From assembly GCA_003013855.2 (NCBI GenBank), contig ML058384.1, positions 13,030,176 to 13,094,175 on the forward strand: a stretch of 64,000 bases of DNA, given 5' to 3'. The notes beneath the pieces are model-generated. The model was not told where the DNA came from, made no database searches, and saw nothing but the letters and a program-made list of their open reading frames with translations. The DNA comes from Liriodendron chinense. Taxonomy: Eukaryota > Streptophyta > Magnoliopsida > Magnoliales > Magnoliaceae. The position numbers were made by a program, and so were the translations under genes. This document shows, piece after piece, positions 35,914-47,815 of the stretch (position 1 is the stretch's first letter; each line of letters starts with the position of its first letter).

Positions 35914-37280
35914 TCAAGTATCCTGATACACAGGATCAGTCAGAGGTATGGACATACCTTTTGAAGGAAAGTTCTCAACGAACGGCTTTAATCACTGACC
36001 ATTTACTTTGAATATGTGACCGTTCCTTGGATTCAACAAGTCAACACTCCTATAAGGGTATACAATTTTGACAATAAAGGGACCGGTCCATTGAGACCTT
36101 AATTTTCTCAAAAATGAATGTAGTCGAGAATTGTACATAAGGACCTTTTTATTAATCGTGAAAGTCTTACGAATGATGTTCTTATCATGGAACACCTTCG
36201 TCTTGTCCTTGTAAATTCTTGATTCTCATAGATTCCGAAGTTCTGTAAGTTCATTCAATTGAAGTTTGCGTAGAGAGCTTGCTTTGTCAGAATCGAAATT
36301 CATTTTCTTTATCGCCTAATACGCCCTATGTTCCAATTTCACAAGTGACAAGCTTTCCCATAGACAATTCTATAAGGAGACATTCGAATGGGGGTCTTGA
36401 AAGCAGTACAGTAAGCCTAGAGCGCATCGCTGAGTCGAAGTGACCAATCCTTGTGATCGGAGTTTATTGTTTTCTCTAAAATGTGTTTGATTTCCTTGTT
36501 AGATATCTTAACTTGTCCACTTGTTTGTGGCTGATAGGGGTGCTCATCTTATGACTAACATTGTATTTCTTTATTAAAGCTTCAAATGGGCGGTTACAAA
36601 AGTGAGACCCTCCATCACTGATAATGACTCAAGGAGTTCCAAATCAGGAAAGAATGTTTTCTTTTAAAAATCTAATGACTATTTTATGGTCATTATTCTG
36701 GCATGGAATCGCGTCGACCCATTTTGAAACATAATCAATGGCAAGCAAAATGTATAAATTTTCAAAAGAAGATGGGAATTGACCCATGAAATCGATGCCC
36801 CAACAATAAAAAATTAAATTGGTTAGATGGGATTGAGTGGCATCATATTGCTATGGGACATTCCTTCCAATTTCTGACAAGGATCACACGTTTTACAAAA
36901 CTCATGCGTATCTTTGAACATGGTGGGCCAATAGAACCCACATTGTAGAATTTTAGCTGTAGTCTTCTTAGCTAAGAAGTGGCCACCACACGTATGAGAA
37001 TGACAAAAGTAGATGATACTGTGTTGCTCATGATCTGGCACACATCTCCTTATAATCTGATCGGGACAGTACTTGAATAAGTAAGGGTCCTCCCATAGGA
37101 ATTTTCTTACCTCGCTGAAGAACTTATCTTTATCTTTCTTTTTCCAATGTGTTGAAATGGTACCTGTTGCAAGATAGTTAGCAATGTACGCATACCATGG
37201 TAATTGGGTGACTTTGAAAAGTTGTTCATCAGGGAACATGTCATTGATCGCAGTCGTCTTAGAGGAGTCGGTGAGGACAA
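35914..37280 (-). pseudogene. element D integrase
   Basis: Zinc-binding module readable at 37239-36823 (FCHSHTCGGHF, then CKTCDPC). The core is broken by frameshifts and stops between 36820 and 36200. The C-terminal module is open at 36195-35992 with RSQWTGPF. The normal stop is TGA at 35916-35914 after a family-typical end. Confidence 0.7.
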
Positions 37281-37289
37281 GTCATGAGA

Positions 37290-38640
37290 GATGGTCAACC
37301 ACTATATTTTCTACTCCCTTTTTATGTCGTATTTCTATATCGAATTCTTAGAGTAGGATGATCCATCACAACAAGCGCGGCTTACATCGTTCTTAGAAAG
37401 AAGGTACTTACGCACGGCATGATCGGTAAATATTATGATCTTGGATCCGATTAAGTAGGACCTAAACTTGTCCAAAGCACGGCTAAGAGTTCCTTTTCCA
37501 TAGTGGTGTAATTTGCTTGAGCCGAGTTTAGAGTTCTACTTGCATAGTAGATGACGTATGGCTTCTTCTCTTTTCTCTGGCCTAATACTGCCCCAATGAC
37601 GTAATCACTAGCATCACACATGATCTCAAAAGGAATGGTCCAATCAGATGGTTACATTATAGGAGCACATGTCAACATACCTTTAAGTTTGACAAAAGCA
37701 TTTTGACATTCCTCATTCCACTCGAATGAGTTTTCCTTTTGGAAGATGTTGCATAAAGGACGAGAGAGGGTACTAAAGTCCTTGATGAACCTCCTATAGA
37801 ATCCGGCATGTCCTAGAAAGTACCGCACATCCCGTACGCTCTTGGGTGGTGGAAGGTTAGAGATAAGATCGATTTTAGCCTTGTCCACCTCGATTCATTT
37901 GACTTAGATAATGTGACCAAGGACTATTCCCTTTTGAACCATGAAGTGACATTTCTCCCTATTCAACACAAGGTTCTTGTCTTCACACCTTTTCAAAAAT
38001 GGTTTTTAAGTGCCCAAGGCACTCATCAAAGTCGCGACCAAATACGGAGAAGTCGTTCATGAAAACTTCGAGAATTTTCCCTACCATATCAGAAAAGATG
38101 CTTAACATGCAATGATGAAATGTGGTAGGGGCATTGTACAGTCCAAACGGCATCCTTCGATAAGCATAAGTGCCGAATGGACATGTGAATGTTGTTTTCT
38201 CTTGGTCCTCTCGCAATCTCTATTTGGTTGTACCTTGAGTATCCATCGAGGAAGCAAAAGTGGAAATGACCTGCTAACCTTTCTAAAATTTGATCAACAA
38301 AAGGTAAAGGGAAGTGGTCTTTCCTCATGACAGTGTTTAGCTTTCGGTAGTCAATGCACATTCTCCAACCGGTAGTGACTCTGTTTGGTACGAGTTCATT
38401 GTTGGCATTAGCTATGACGGTTATTCCAGATTTCTTAGGCACGACTTGAGTTAGACTCACCCATTGACTATCGGATATTGGATAAATGATACCCACATCC
38501 AATAGTTTTAACACCTCGGCCTTAACCACCTCCTTCATGTTTGGATTGAGGCGTCTTTGTGGTTGCCTAAATGTTTTCGTATTCTCCTCAAGGTGTATGC
38601 GATGAGTACAAATCAAGGGGTCTATGCCTTTGAGATCTGT
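37290..38640 (-). pseudogene. element D reverse transcriptase and RNase H
   Basis: RT open at 38616-38089 with MCIDYRKLN. The catalytic motif reads FMND (about 38062-38051) in place of FMDD, an Asp to Asn loss that should abolish activity. The Gln codon before EKTTF is intact here, unlike B and C. RNase H is in pieces (37888-37652 and onward to 37290). Confidence 0.75.
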
Positions 38641-38646
38641 AATTGA

Positions 38647-38837
38647 CTACCTAATGGCATTCTTGTGCTCTTTTAGAATAGAAATCAACCTACTCACTTG
38701 TTCCTGATCTAAGTGGGAAGAAATCACCACCGAATATGTCTCATCTCGACCTAAATATACATATTTCAAATCTATAGGAAATGGTTTTAAGTTGAGCTTT
38801 GGAGCCTTGATACTAGATGGAAGAGGCTTGTTCTCGA
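38647..38837 (-). pseudogene. element D protease-RT linker, left of X
   Basis: Contains LKPFPIDLKYVYLGRDETY, the linker between protease and RT. The frame joins 44213 on the far side of solo LTR X, as shown by uninterrupted A at about 14400-14480. Confidence 0.75.
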
Positions 38838-39181
38838 TGTTGAACCTCCAATTTATACATGTCATAGCCCATTACATCACACTATATGCATGATTTGCAT
38901 GTTTAAAAGGCCCATCTAATGCATGTTTTGTGATTGTAGGAATGAGAGCGACTTCGCCCAAATAATGACCAAAAGGGGCCATTTAGAGTCATTGGATGAA
39001 GGTTGAAGGAGGACTAAAGAAAGAAGAAAGCAAGGAGAGAAGAGAGAAGAAGAAAGGAAGAAAGAAAATATGATGAGAAGAAGGTTCGACCGGTCATGAC
39101 CGGTCAGCCATCCTGCTGGAGGACGCTGGACAATGGACCAGAGGGGTTCGACTGGTCAAGACCGGTCGGCCAACAAGTCAG

Positions 39182-41138
39182 TGTTAGTGCACTTTTCTGT
39201 GGCATACTAGTGCACCTTGTTTGTCAATCACTTACGTCAGTATGTCTTGTGTCGGTTGAGCCCAAAGAAGACGAAGACCGAAGACTCAAGACGTCCAGCT
39301 GCATCTAGGAAGAAGATTCAGGTATATGAGATGCCTTGGTGCCTTAACCTCGACCAAAACCTATCCCCTTTGTATCCTTGATGACCTTGACCATATTTAG
39401 AACCTTTTAGTCATCATTGATAGGCCCTAGGTGTCCCTTTTGATCACCCTAACCTTGGCCTAAAACACCAAGCTGAATCATGAGGAGTTCAGCTTTATGG
39501 AGGGGAGAACCAGGCTGGTCCGACCGGTCATGACCGGTCGGCCAGCAGCCCTGCTGCATTTGCAAATGGCCAGCCGACCAGTCATGACCGGTCGGCCTTC
39601 ACAGGTGTTGTGGTCCAGCAAGCCGTGCCGACCGGTCATGACCGGTCAGCCTTCACATTCACACACGTCCAGCAAAGTGCGCCGACCGGTCATGACCGGT
39701 CGGCCTGATGTATTTTGGCTGTCCAGTGAGGGGGTCCGACCGGTCATGACCGGTCGGCCCATGTGTTTGGCCTATGCAATCCTTGTCCTTCAGCAGGGGA
39801 GTCCGACCGGTCATGACCGGTCGGGACAGGTCGGCCAGAGCCGTTTTATGGCCGTTTTCTGCCCGTTTTGTGACCGTTGGAGCTGTCTTTTCTATATATA
39901 TGGAGCTCCATTCTTGGGCAAGTTGAGAGAAGTTTTTGAGAGCCCATTCCACACTTATCTTGTACATCATTTGGGGCCTCAAAGAGGAGGTTTTCAAGTC
40001 ATATCCCTTGTGTTTCAAACACAAGTATGGGCATTCAAATGCTATCAAGAGATGACTTGATTCCTCTCTCAAATCTAGAGGTGTGACACTATTCCACATA
40101 GGTATATCCCTTGTCCAAGACCTCTAGAAGACTCTCTAGGTGAATCTCCTGGTTGGAACAACCTACACATCCCATGTACGAGATTCACCCATCCTCCTAG
40201 CACCTTGGGCATTTCAAGGCATTGCTTGCAAGGTGTTTGATCGAATGTGGCTGAGGCATTGGCGACGCATCGGCGACACGATCGAGGGAGCAAAGGGAAG
40301 CTGATTGAAGCACGGGAGAGCGGAGATCAAGTAACCCATTACGGCACTAAACAAGGGGCTCATCCGACAAGTAAGTTGTCTCATTTGAGAGTCCATTTTA
40401 GAGTTTGTTTGTCAACTCGCCTTAGGGACGTTAGCCGTTCCTTGGCCCGTCAGCCGTGCCTAAACTAAGTCTCCAAGGGGGAGCCTCCGACACGGGAGTA
40501 AACGTGCGATAAGGTTGAGAGTTAGCCTATGTCTAAAACTCCGGATACGGTTGAGAGGTGAACCGATAAAACCTCCGTGTAAAGGTTGAGAGGTGAACCT
40601 CATTTAAAACCTCCGATAGTGAATGCCGGTGTGCTCAAAGGGGTTGAGTACTTGAACCGGGAGTGGAGTAGACAAGTAGTCGAACCACTATACATCCTTG
40701 TGTTTGTGATTGTTCTTGAGCTCATTCTATCTTTGCATTGTTTGTTTAATTGCTTAATTATGAATGATTGATAGGAATGCATGCTAGGCACCTTATAGGC
40801 ATCCCCACACTAGATGTACCTTCACTACTTGTGTAGACTTGAGCTCATTGATCCACTCTCATAAGTCTACATAAGATGCATAGGTTAGGAGCTTGATTAG
40901 TTGTATCATTTACTTCCTATGCATGCTTAGACTAGGTTTGGTTATTGCTTAACTCTTGCTAGTCTTGTGATTGGACCCACCAAGGCTTGGAAGCCAAGGT
41001 GTTCTTGCTTACCTAGCTTAAACTTGTTGAATTGTATAAGTAGGCGAAAAGAATTTTAAAAAGGTCCTATTCACCCCCCCTCTAGGTCCATAGACATATC
41101 TCCGAGTATCTCAACTAGCGGTGAAAATCGCAATTTCA
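39182..41138 (+). mobile_element. solo LTR G (non-Athila, probably Ty1/copia)
   Basis: 1,957 bp, starts TGTTAGTGCAC and ends AATTTCA, with a perfect duplication GTCAG (39177-39181 and 41139-41143). Unlike the Athila-like LTRs in sequence. The phrase CCTATTCACCCCCC near its end is common in plant copia LTRs, so copia is likely but not proven. TATATATA at 39893-39900, directly downstream of a six-copy palindrome array. Confidence 0.85.
39522..39822. repeat. 54-bp-period array of an 18-bp palindrome in LTR G
   Basis: Core GACCGGTCATGACCGGTC at 39522, 39630, 39684, 39738 and 39805, and with one base changed at 39576. The first five cores start exactly 54 bp apart; the last step is 67 bp. The 36-bp spacers are far less alike than the cores. 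The core is its own reverse complement. Confidence 0.95.
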
Positions 41139-41144
41139 GTCAGC

Positions 41145-43266
41145 TGTTGAGATCTTAATTGTGCATATTCTAACCCCAATTCATCACTCATTATGCATGG
41201 ATTTTATGTTTGAAGACTATTCTAAATGCATGGTTTTGTGATTACAGGAATGAGAGAGAGTTCACTTGATCAATAGCTAAAAGAAGCATATTTAGGAACC
41301 TTAGATGAAGACCCAAGGTGGGCCAAAGAAAGAAGAAAGCAAGGAGAGAGGAGAGAAGAAAGAAAGAAGAAATCAATGCAGAAAATTAGGCTAGACCGGT
41401 CAAGACCGGTCGGCCAGGAGACCCACGACCGGTTAAGACCGGTCGACCATGGGTAGAAATTCTTCACATGTTGCTGGACTGCCACCCAGACAGGCTAGAC
41501 CGGTCTTGACCGGTCGGCCAGCCCTGTCCGACCGATCTTGATCGGTCGGCCATGCAATTCCAGCTTTGCAGATTGCAGACAGCAGGCCATTCCCGTTTCT
41601 AATTTTTTGGATCAGTTTTCTGGGCCCATATTAATGATATTTGAAAATCCAACACATTTATGTCGAAGAGGAGCTCGACGCCGAACTAACCTAATGGTTT
41701 CGTGTCGATCGGAGCTACGGATTGATCGTGGTGGCCAAAACAATACGAACTGTCCAGAAAGTTCCAGATTCTGCCTACTCCACTCTGGGCAGGTCCAGGT
41801 GGCCCATCATTGATGATATGAAAAATCTACTTTGATCATCTTTTAGACCACATCCATATATGAATAACCACAAAGTTTTAGATCAAAAGGATGTGTGGTT
41901 TGATCGTACCGGTTGAAGGAAGATGGACCATCTAGAAAGATTCAACTGCGCAGAGTTTATAAAAGCCCTAAGTGTTCTAATTTTCGGACCACTTTCTGGG
42001 ATCTTTTTGGACAATCTAATCCATCTATCATGTAGAGGATGAAGTTTTCTACCAATGTTCAAAATTTGGGATCAATCCGACATCTGTACACTCCGGAGCG
42101 TTGAAAGCAAGATGACTGGTTCTGAAGGTACCCGAAGTGCGCGATTTTGAGAGGCGGTCGCTGATCTGATTGGTGGGCCCATTCAGAGGACAATCTTAGA
42201 AATCTAAATCATCTATGAGGAAGAGCACATTACAAGGAAGCTACATATTAAATTTGAAGGCAATCCGACCATTGGTTAAGCCATACGAAGCGGAACAAAA
42301 TCTGTTACGTTGCGGTATTCTTGCTGTATTATAAAAGGAGGTGCTCTCTTCTATTCCAGGGCAAGCAAGGACGTGGGGAGCAAGGAGTTCAAGTCATAGG
42401 AGGCTTCCTAGCCTCCTCCAGCTAGTTTTGCTTCCTTTTCTTAGTTCTAGTTCTAGTTTTTAATATGCTTTTCATTAGCTAATTTCTTAGCTAGAGCTAA
42501 GAGGTGAACCTTATGGTTTTCTTAGATTGTTTAATTCGTTTAAGTTGGTTTTAAAGTTGGATTTCATGTTTAAGAACAATGGTTTGAAGTTTAATTCAAG
42601 TTCTAAGTAGTTTTTCTTAGTCTTATGATGACTCATGGATGTTTGGAAGAATTGCTTAAGTTCTTAATTGTTGTGAGCTCGTCTAGACCTGTATGATCCG
42701 AGGAATTGGAGTACGCTCTAGTACTATGATCTTCATGTGGGAACTTCCTACCAAAGTTCTACTTTTCTGAATTTCTGTAATATGTATGGATTGTGCATGT
42801 GATTTGAATCAAGTTCAAATCATGATCTAGCCTTGTCTTGTGACAGGATTTGAGGATGGTTATGATTGTGAACTGAACCTTTTGGAATGGGGAATGACCT
42901 ATGCAATTGAGCATGCTCAGCTCAGCCTACATTGAGTGAATCCTATGCATTGAACTTAGATATGACAAATTGTTTGGTTTAACAGCTCTATCATCCGGCT
43001 AGATAGATCTTAATATCGATTCTAGTTGAGAAAGTGAGAAACCATAGCGAATTATGCATCTAAGGAAAGCTATAAGTGGATCCTTGATGCTCTAGTTATC
43101 TTTTCATTATCAGATTTTCTATTTTATGTTCAAAACCAATTTCACAAACCTCTTAAGATTTTAGTTATTAGGATAATTTGAATTGTTTACTTCTTTCCCT
43201 GTGGATCAACCTCGGTCTTACCGAGATTATTACTACATCGCAACCCTACACTTGGGGAAGCGAACA
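41145..43266 (+). mobile_element. solo LTR Y (Athila-like)
   Basis: 2,122 bp, TGTTGAGATC to GCGAACA, with perfect duplication TCAGC (41140-41144 and 43267-43271), one base offset from the target copy of G. GACCGGTC cluster 41393-41553, TATAAAAG 42330-42337, stem-loop 42484-42503. It is longer than other LTRs of its group because of about 0.6 kb between cluster and TATA. Confidence 0.95.
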
Positions 43267-44212
43267 TCAGCCCCCCATATGCACTCCCTAGACTCCCCTC
43301 AGATGGGTCCGACAGGTCAAGACCGGTCTGCCACAAGCAAACAACGGGTTTTCAGCCTCTAATTTCGGATTTTGGGTTTCCTAAGTGGGGAGGACTCCAT
43401 ATTTTCGCGATTATTCCAAGTCGGTGACACCTCCAAGCTATAAAAAGACACCTACATCCTCTTCCTAAGGCATCTAGCAATGTGGGGAGCAAAGAGATCA
43501 AGACCTAGGAAGCTTCCTAGCCTCCTACAACTAGTTTTCTTCTTCTTCTAGTTCTAGTTTTTAGTTTTTAATGTTTTCTTTTAGCTAACTTCTTAGCTAG
43601 AGCTAAGAGGTGAAGTTTGTAGTTTGTTTCAATGCTTTAATTCGTTTCTTCAAGTACCCTTTACTTCAATTTTGGATTTTCAAGTTCTAGTTTGAATAAA
43701 GTTTGGTTTTTTAGAAGTTTTGTGAGAGTTTGTGTGCTCCGGACATGAGTTCCTTGCAATTCTCTGAGATTACCATGATTGGGTTGTTTGAATTCAATTT
43801 GTAGTAACCCTTGAGCAGGCCATAGTCTCTTGGCATGGCTGTTACTCTGAAGGCTATAAGTTCAAGTTCTATGTGCTTCATTAGAACTAGTAATCGGATT
43901 TCCAGATTGAAGTGGGACTGGTTGTGCTTGAATGTTATATCCTCCAATTAGATGAGAGATAGGACTTTGATTCTAATTGTGTTTTGCTTGGATGAATGGA
44001 TTAGTATTGAACTACTACAAGTGGATCCTTGATGCTTTAGTTCTTTCCAAATATCAGATTTTCCTATTTTATTTTAAAAACTGTTTTCCTAAACTTCTTG
44101 GATTCTAGTTATTGGAATAGTTGGAATTGTTTACCTCTTTCCTTGTGGATTGACCTCGGTCTTACTGAGATTTATTACTACATAGCAGCCTTACACTTGA
44201 GGCGAGCGAACA

Positions 44213-45255
44213 CTCGGTTATAGGCAAAGTCTCAAATGGTCTCTTCCATCTGTTAGTGTCAAGTACTGGTGCAAAGTCCAAAATGGCATCCATCTCTCGT
44301 ATCATGCCATCATCAATCTCATGAGAGTGGGCCAAACATGCCTCTAAGGGATCGAACAAGAATGTCAAGAGGGATGTATCTTCCACGAACTACTCAATCA
44401 GATTTATTTCGTGGACCTCATCATCTCCATCTCATGGTTTTTTGCATAAATTGAAAATATTCAGCTTGAGTGTCATATTTCCGAAGGACATTTGTTCTAG
44501 CCCGTTTCTATAATTGATAGTTGCATTTGAAGTGGCTAAGAAAGGGCAACTAAGTATGACAAGAATTTGAGCACCGGTACCAATCACCGGATGTGTATCC
44601 AAAATAATAAAATCCACTGGATAGTAGAATTTATCAACTTGGACTAGAACATCTTCAATCATCCCTTTTGGTATACAAATAGATTTATCAACAAGTTGGA
44701 GTATGGTTTTGGTGGGTTTCAATTCACCTATATTAAGTTGTTCATAGACTGAGTATGGGATGAGGTTAACACTTGCCCCCAAATCGAGTAGAGCTTGTTT
44801 GATCCTGTAGTCACCTATGATACATGAGATGGTAGGACTACCCAGATCCTTGTATTTTTTGGGTATCTCTTGTTTGATATAGCTCTCAAGTTCTTGGTCA
44901 AAAGTACTTTACTGTGTACATTGTGTTTTCTCTTGACCGTACAAAGTTCCTTAAAAATTTAACATATGATGATATTTGTTTTATGGTATCGAACAACGGA
45001 ATGTTAATCTTCACTTGCTTAAAAACCTCTAAAATTTTCAGATTTTTGTCTAAAGGTTTGGGTGAAATCAACCTTTGAGGGAACGAGGGCAACCAGCTTG
45101 TATTGCCTTTCTGGTTCTTTCTCTTGTGGAGTGTTGTTAGAGCTATCATCCTTGTTGGCATTTTCTGGATCATTAGGCTTTGAGGCCTTCACCAGATTAG
45201 ATTTATCAATGGTTTTACCACTCTTCAAGGTGGTGATAGCTTGAACATGCTCCAT
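44213..45255 (-). pseudogene. element D protease region, right of X
   Basis: Protease LLDLGAS present with Asp at about 44785-44783. The second block reads ILSCPFLATSN, so the usual Gly-Arg is altered to Ser-Cys. The 5' part is in pieces at 45255-45019 and 45173-44898 (overlapping frames, so a frameshift). Confidence 0.75.
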
Positions 45256-46600
45256 ATGTTGGGAAGATGAGGTGGGATCTTATATCTCGAATTAGGTTCT
45301 TGGGTTAGAGAGAGGGTTGGGCAGGAAGTGCGCCTTTCTCCCTAACACTAAGATGAGATTCAACTCTAGCCATTGATGTTTTCAAGTCATTGATGGCTTG
45401 AGATGTGTTTAAGTTGAATCTTAGTTCTTCTTACATGAACCCATTAATTTTCAAGGAATTAGTATTATTGTATTCAACTTGGACCGATACGAAAGCTCTC
45501 AATATCTCTTTAATTGTAACTTTCAAGTTATTGTTTGAATTCTCAGATGACCCATTCCTCCAACTGAAGTTGGGATGGTTCTTCCAACTTGAATTATACG
45601 TGTTTGAGTTTGGAGCACTAAATGGTCGTTAATAATTGTTTATCGCATTGGATTGTTCTTGCAAAACTTCTTGAAACGTAGGAATTGTAGGACAATCCTG
45701 TGTTGTATGTTGATTACTGGCACAAATTCCACAAACATTATCAACTTCCTTTGAGTTAATCGTCTCTCCTTTCTTCAATTCCATGGCCTCAACTTTTCTT
45801 GTGAGGTTAACCACATGTGCACTTATGTTGTCTTCTTCTGAGAGGACATAAATTCCTCATTTTCCCCTTTGTTGGCCAGTCCTGGGATTTGCTAGTTTGG
45901 ATGTATCCCAACATTGTACATTCTTAGCCAAGACATCAAAGTAATCACATGCTTCCTCGGCTTCCTTATTCATGAATTCCCCATTACACATCATCTCTAC
46001 GAATTGACGCATGGGCTATGTCGATTCTTCATAGAAAAAGCTTATTACCCGCTAACTTTCATAACCATGATGTGGGCATGTATTTAACAAATCCTTGAAA
46101 CTCTCCCAACTTTGGAAGAAGGTCTCATCCTCTTTTTGAACAAAATTCGTGATTAAGATCCTCAGCATGATTTTTTATGAGTAGGGAAAAACTTTTTTAT
46201 GAACTCCCTAGTCATCTCAATCCATGTACCAATTAATCTTGGCCTTAATGCATGAATCCAAGCCTTACCTTTGTCTTTAAGGGAAAAGGAAAATAACTTA
46301 AGTCACACAACTTCATCTGTTACGTTTGCAAAGTGCAATGTGGCTATCACCTCATCAAATTCCTTAAGATGTTGATAAGCACTTTCACTGTCTAATCCAT
46401 GGAATTTAGGAAGGAGTTGGATTACTACCGGTTTAAGATCAATATTCTCCGTATCATGTGGAAAGATTATGCATGAGTGAGTACTCGCTCTTGCAAGTTG
46501 CAAGTAATCATGTAGAGTTCTCGGTTGATGAACAATCTCAACTTTATTCTCTCCCGTTTCAGTTTAGTTTTGGCCTAGATTTTGATTGGCCATTGAATCA
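45256..46600 (-). pseudogene. element D gag
   Basis: Gag pieces at 46503-46303 (LLPKFHGLDSES) and 45814-45629. An intact CX2CX4HX4C zinc knuckle lies at 45733-45692. The original start codon is changed from ATG to ATA near 46610. Frameshifts near 46150-46180. Confidence 0.75.
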
Positions 46601-46933
46601 TATTGATTTTCAGCTATATTTTCAAACAAAATTTGGAAATTTAAGCGTTTCTTAGCATGGGGTTCCTTATCTAATCCCTCCTTCACTGCTTAATCGGTTA
46701 TTTGAATCCCCAACCCAATGTGGCATGCAATTTTAGAAAAAAAAAGAATAGAAAAGAAGAAAAGACAAAGTTAGAAGGGAAAAACCTGATTTGAACTAAC
46801 TACTTCAACTCCTAGAAATTCCTGCAAAAAAAAAAAAGAAAAAAAAAGAAAAAAAAACTAAGTTAGTACTAATGAAAGACTCCTAAAATTTCAAGTAAAA
46901 ACTATTTTCAGAAATCCTGTAAAAACTGTCAAG

Positions 46934-46951
46934 TCCCCGGCAGCGGTGCCA
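46934..46951 (-). promoter_or_regulatory. primer-binding site of element D (tRNA-Asp)
   Basis: 16 of 18 bases complementary to the tRNA-Asp 3' end, six bases inside the 5' LTR edge at 46958. An A-rich run (46826-46856) lies just inside. Confidence 0.8.
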
Positions 46952-46957
46952 AAAACT

Positions 46958-47804
46958 TGTTCGCTCCCCAAGTGTAGGGTTGCGATGTAGTAATAATTCG
47001 GTAGAGACCGAGATCATTCTTAGGGACTAATTTAGGAATTCTCATAATTTCTTCTAACAATCTCCAATTGAAATCAAACTACAATAAACTAGAATTCGAA
47101 TGTAGAAGAGCAATCTGTAAACTTGAGATAAAATTAACAATCTAAAGAAGCACTAGGGTGCCAAGGATCCACTTGTAGCAATCCTTGATGTATTATTCTG
47201 TTTGGTTTCCCAATTACACAACTAAAATCAAAATCAAATCCTATCTAACCGGATTATAGAGCGGTTAATTCAATAAAACAATCCAATACATCTGTTGTTC
47301 ATCAACGTGATTCACTCAATTTAAGTTAGGACTTGGGCACACTCAATTGTATAAACCAATCCTAGTTCTAATAGATTAAGATCACAACCATGATAATCAT
47401 CAAATCCTGTCACAATGCTTAACTAATATCATGATTTGAACTTGATTCAAATCACATGAAGAAACAACACATATTATATATTTACAGAAAAAGGTGAAAC
47501 TTTGGTTTGAAGTTTCCACATGAAGAACCAAGTTCTAGAGCGTCTTGAATCCGATTCCTCAGAGCGTACAAGTCTAGATCCACGCAAAATAACTAAAAAC
47601 TAAGAAAATTCTTCCAAACATCCATGAGTCATCATAAGATTAAGAAAAAGTACTTAGAACTTCATTCAAACTCAACAAACCATTGTTCAATCAATAAAAA
47701 CAATTCATGAAACCATTAAAACAAATTAAAACATCTTAGATTCACTACAAGCTTCACCTCTTAGCCCTAGCTAAGAAGTTTAGCCAACCATGCCAATGGA
47801 AAAC
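46958..47804 (-). mobile_element. 5' LTR of element D, visible part
   Basis: The end (U5 side) of the LTR, 847 bp, closely similar to 29760-30600 of the D 3' LTR. It is cut at 47804 by the insertion of E; the rest lies beyond the right edge of the window. Confidence 0.85.
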
Positions 47805-47815
47805 TGTTTGCTCGC

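Larger units (their letters stand above)
38838..44212 (+). mobile_element. solo LTR X (Athila-like), interrupted by G and Y
   Basis: X pieces are 38838-39181 and 43272-44212, plus a few bases between G and Y. Starts TGTTGAACC, ends GCGAACA. Target copies CTCGA (38833-38837) and CTCGG (44213-44217) differ by one base. About 1.29 kb without its guests. It carries GACCGGTC motifs at 39091-39175 and 43305-43335, a TATAAAAAG near 43439 and the stem-loop near 43590-43609. Confidence 0.9.
29760..47804 (-). mobile_element. element D: Athila-like element with nested insertions
   Basis: Reads leftward from its 5' LTR (47804-46958, continuing outside because E is inserted in it) through the primer site, gag, protease, RT, RNase H and integrase to the 3' LTR (31300-29760). 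Solo LTR X sits in the protease-RT region, and K and H in the 3' non-coding region. Continuity is shown by matching D on both sides of each insertion to uninterrupted element A. The two D LTRs are closely similar over the shared part. The RT active site and several frames are broken. Confidence 0.85.

Noticed and set aside
39522..39822. CRISPR-like array: 18-bp palindromic repeats with 36-bp variable spacers
   Set aside because: Plant LTR context, bounded by LTR ends with a target duplication; spacers are related to each other; no cas genes.
39497..40060. 187-residue frame with repeated RPVMTGRP
   Set aside because: The repeated peptide is a by-product of the 54-bp palindrome array (54 is a multiple of 3) inside solo LTR G; it has no other protein features.
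35684..46957. 35684-38837 and 44213-46957 as two separate truncated elements
   Set aside because: Both are minus strand, and the ends join exactly across X with near-identical target copies and align to uninterrupted A.
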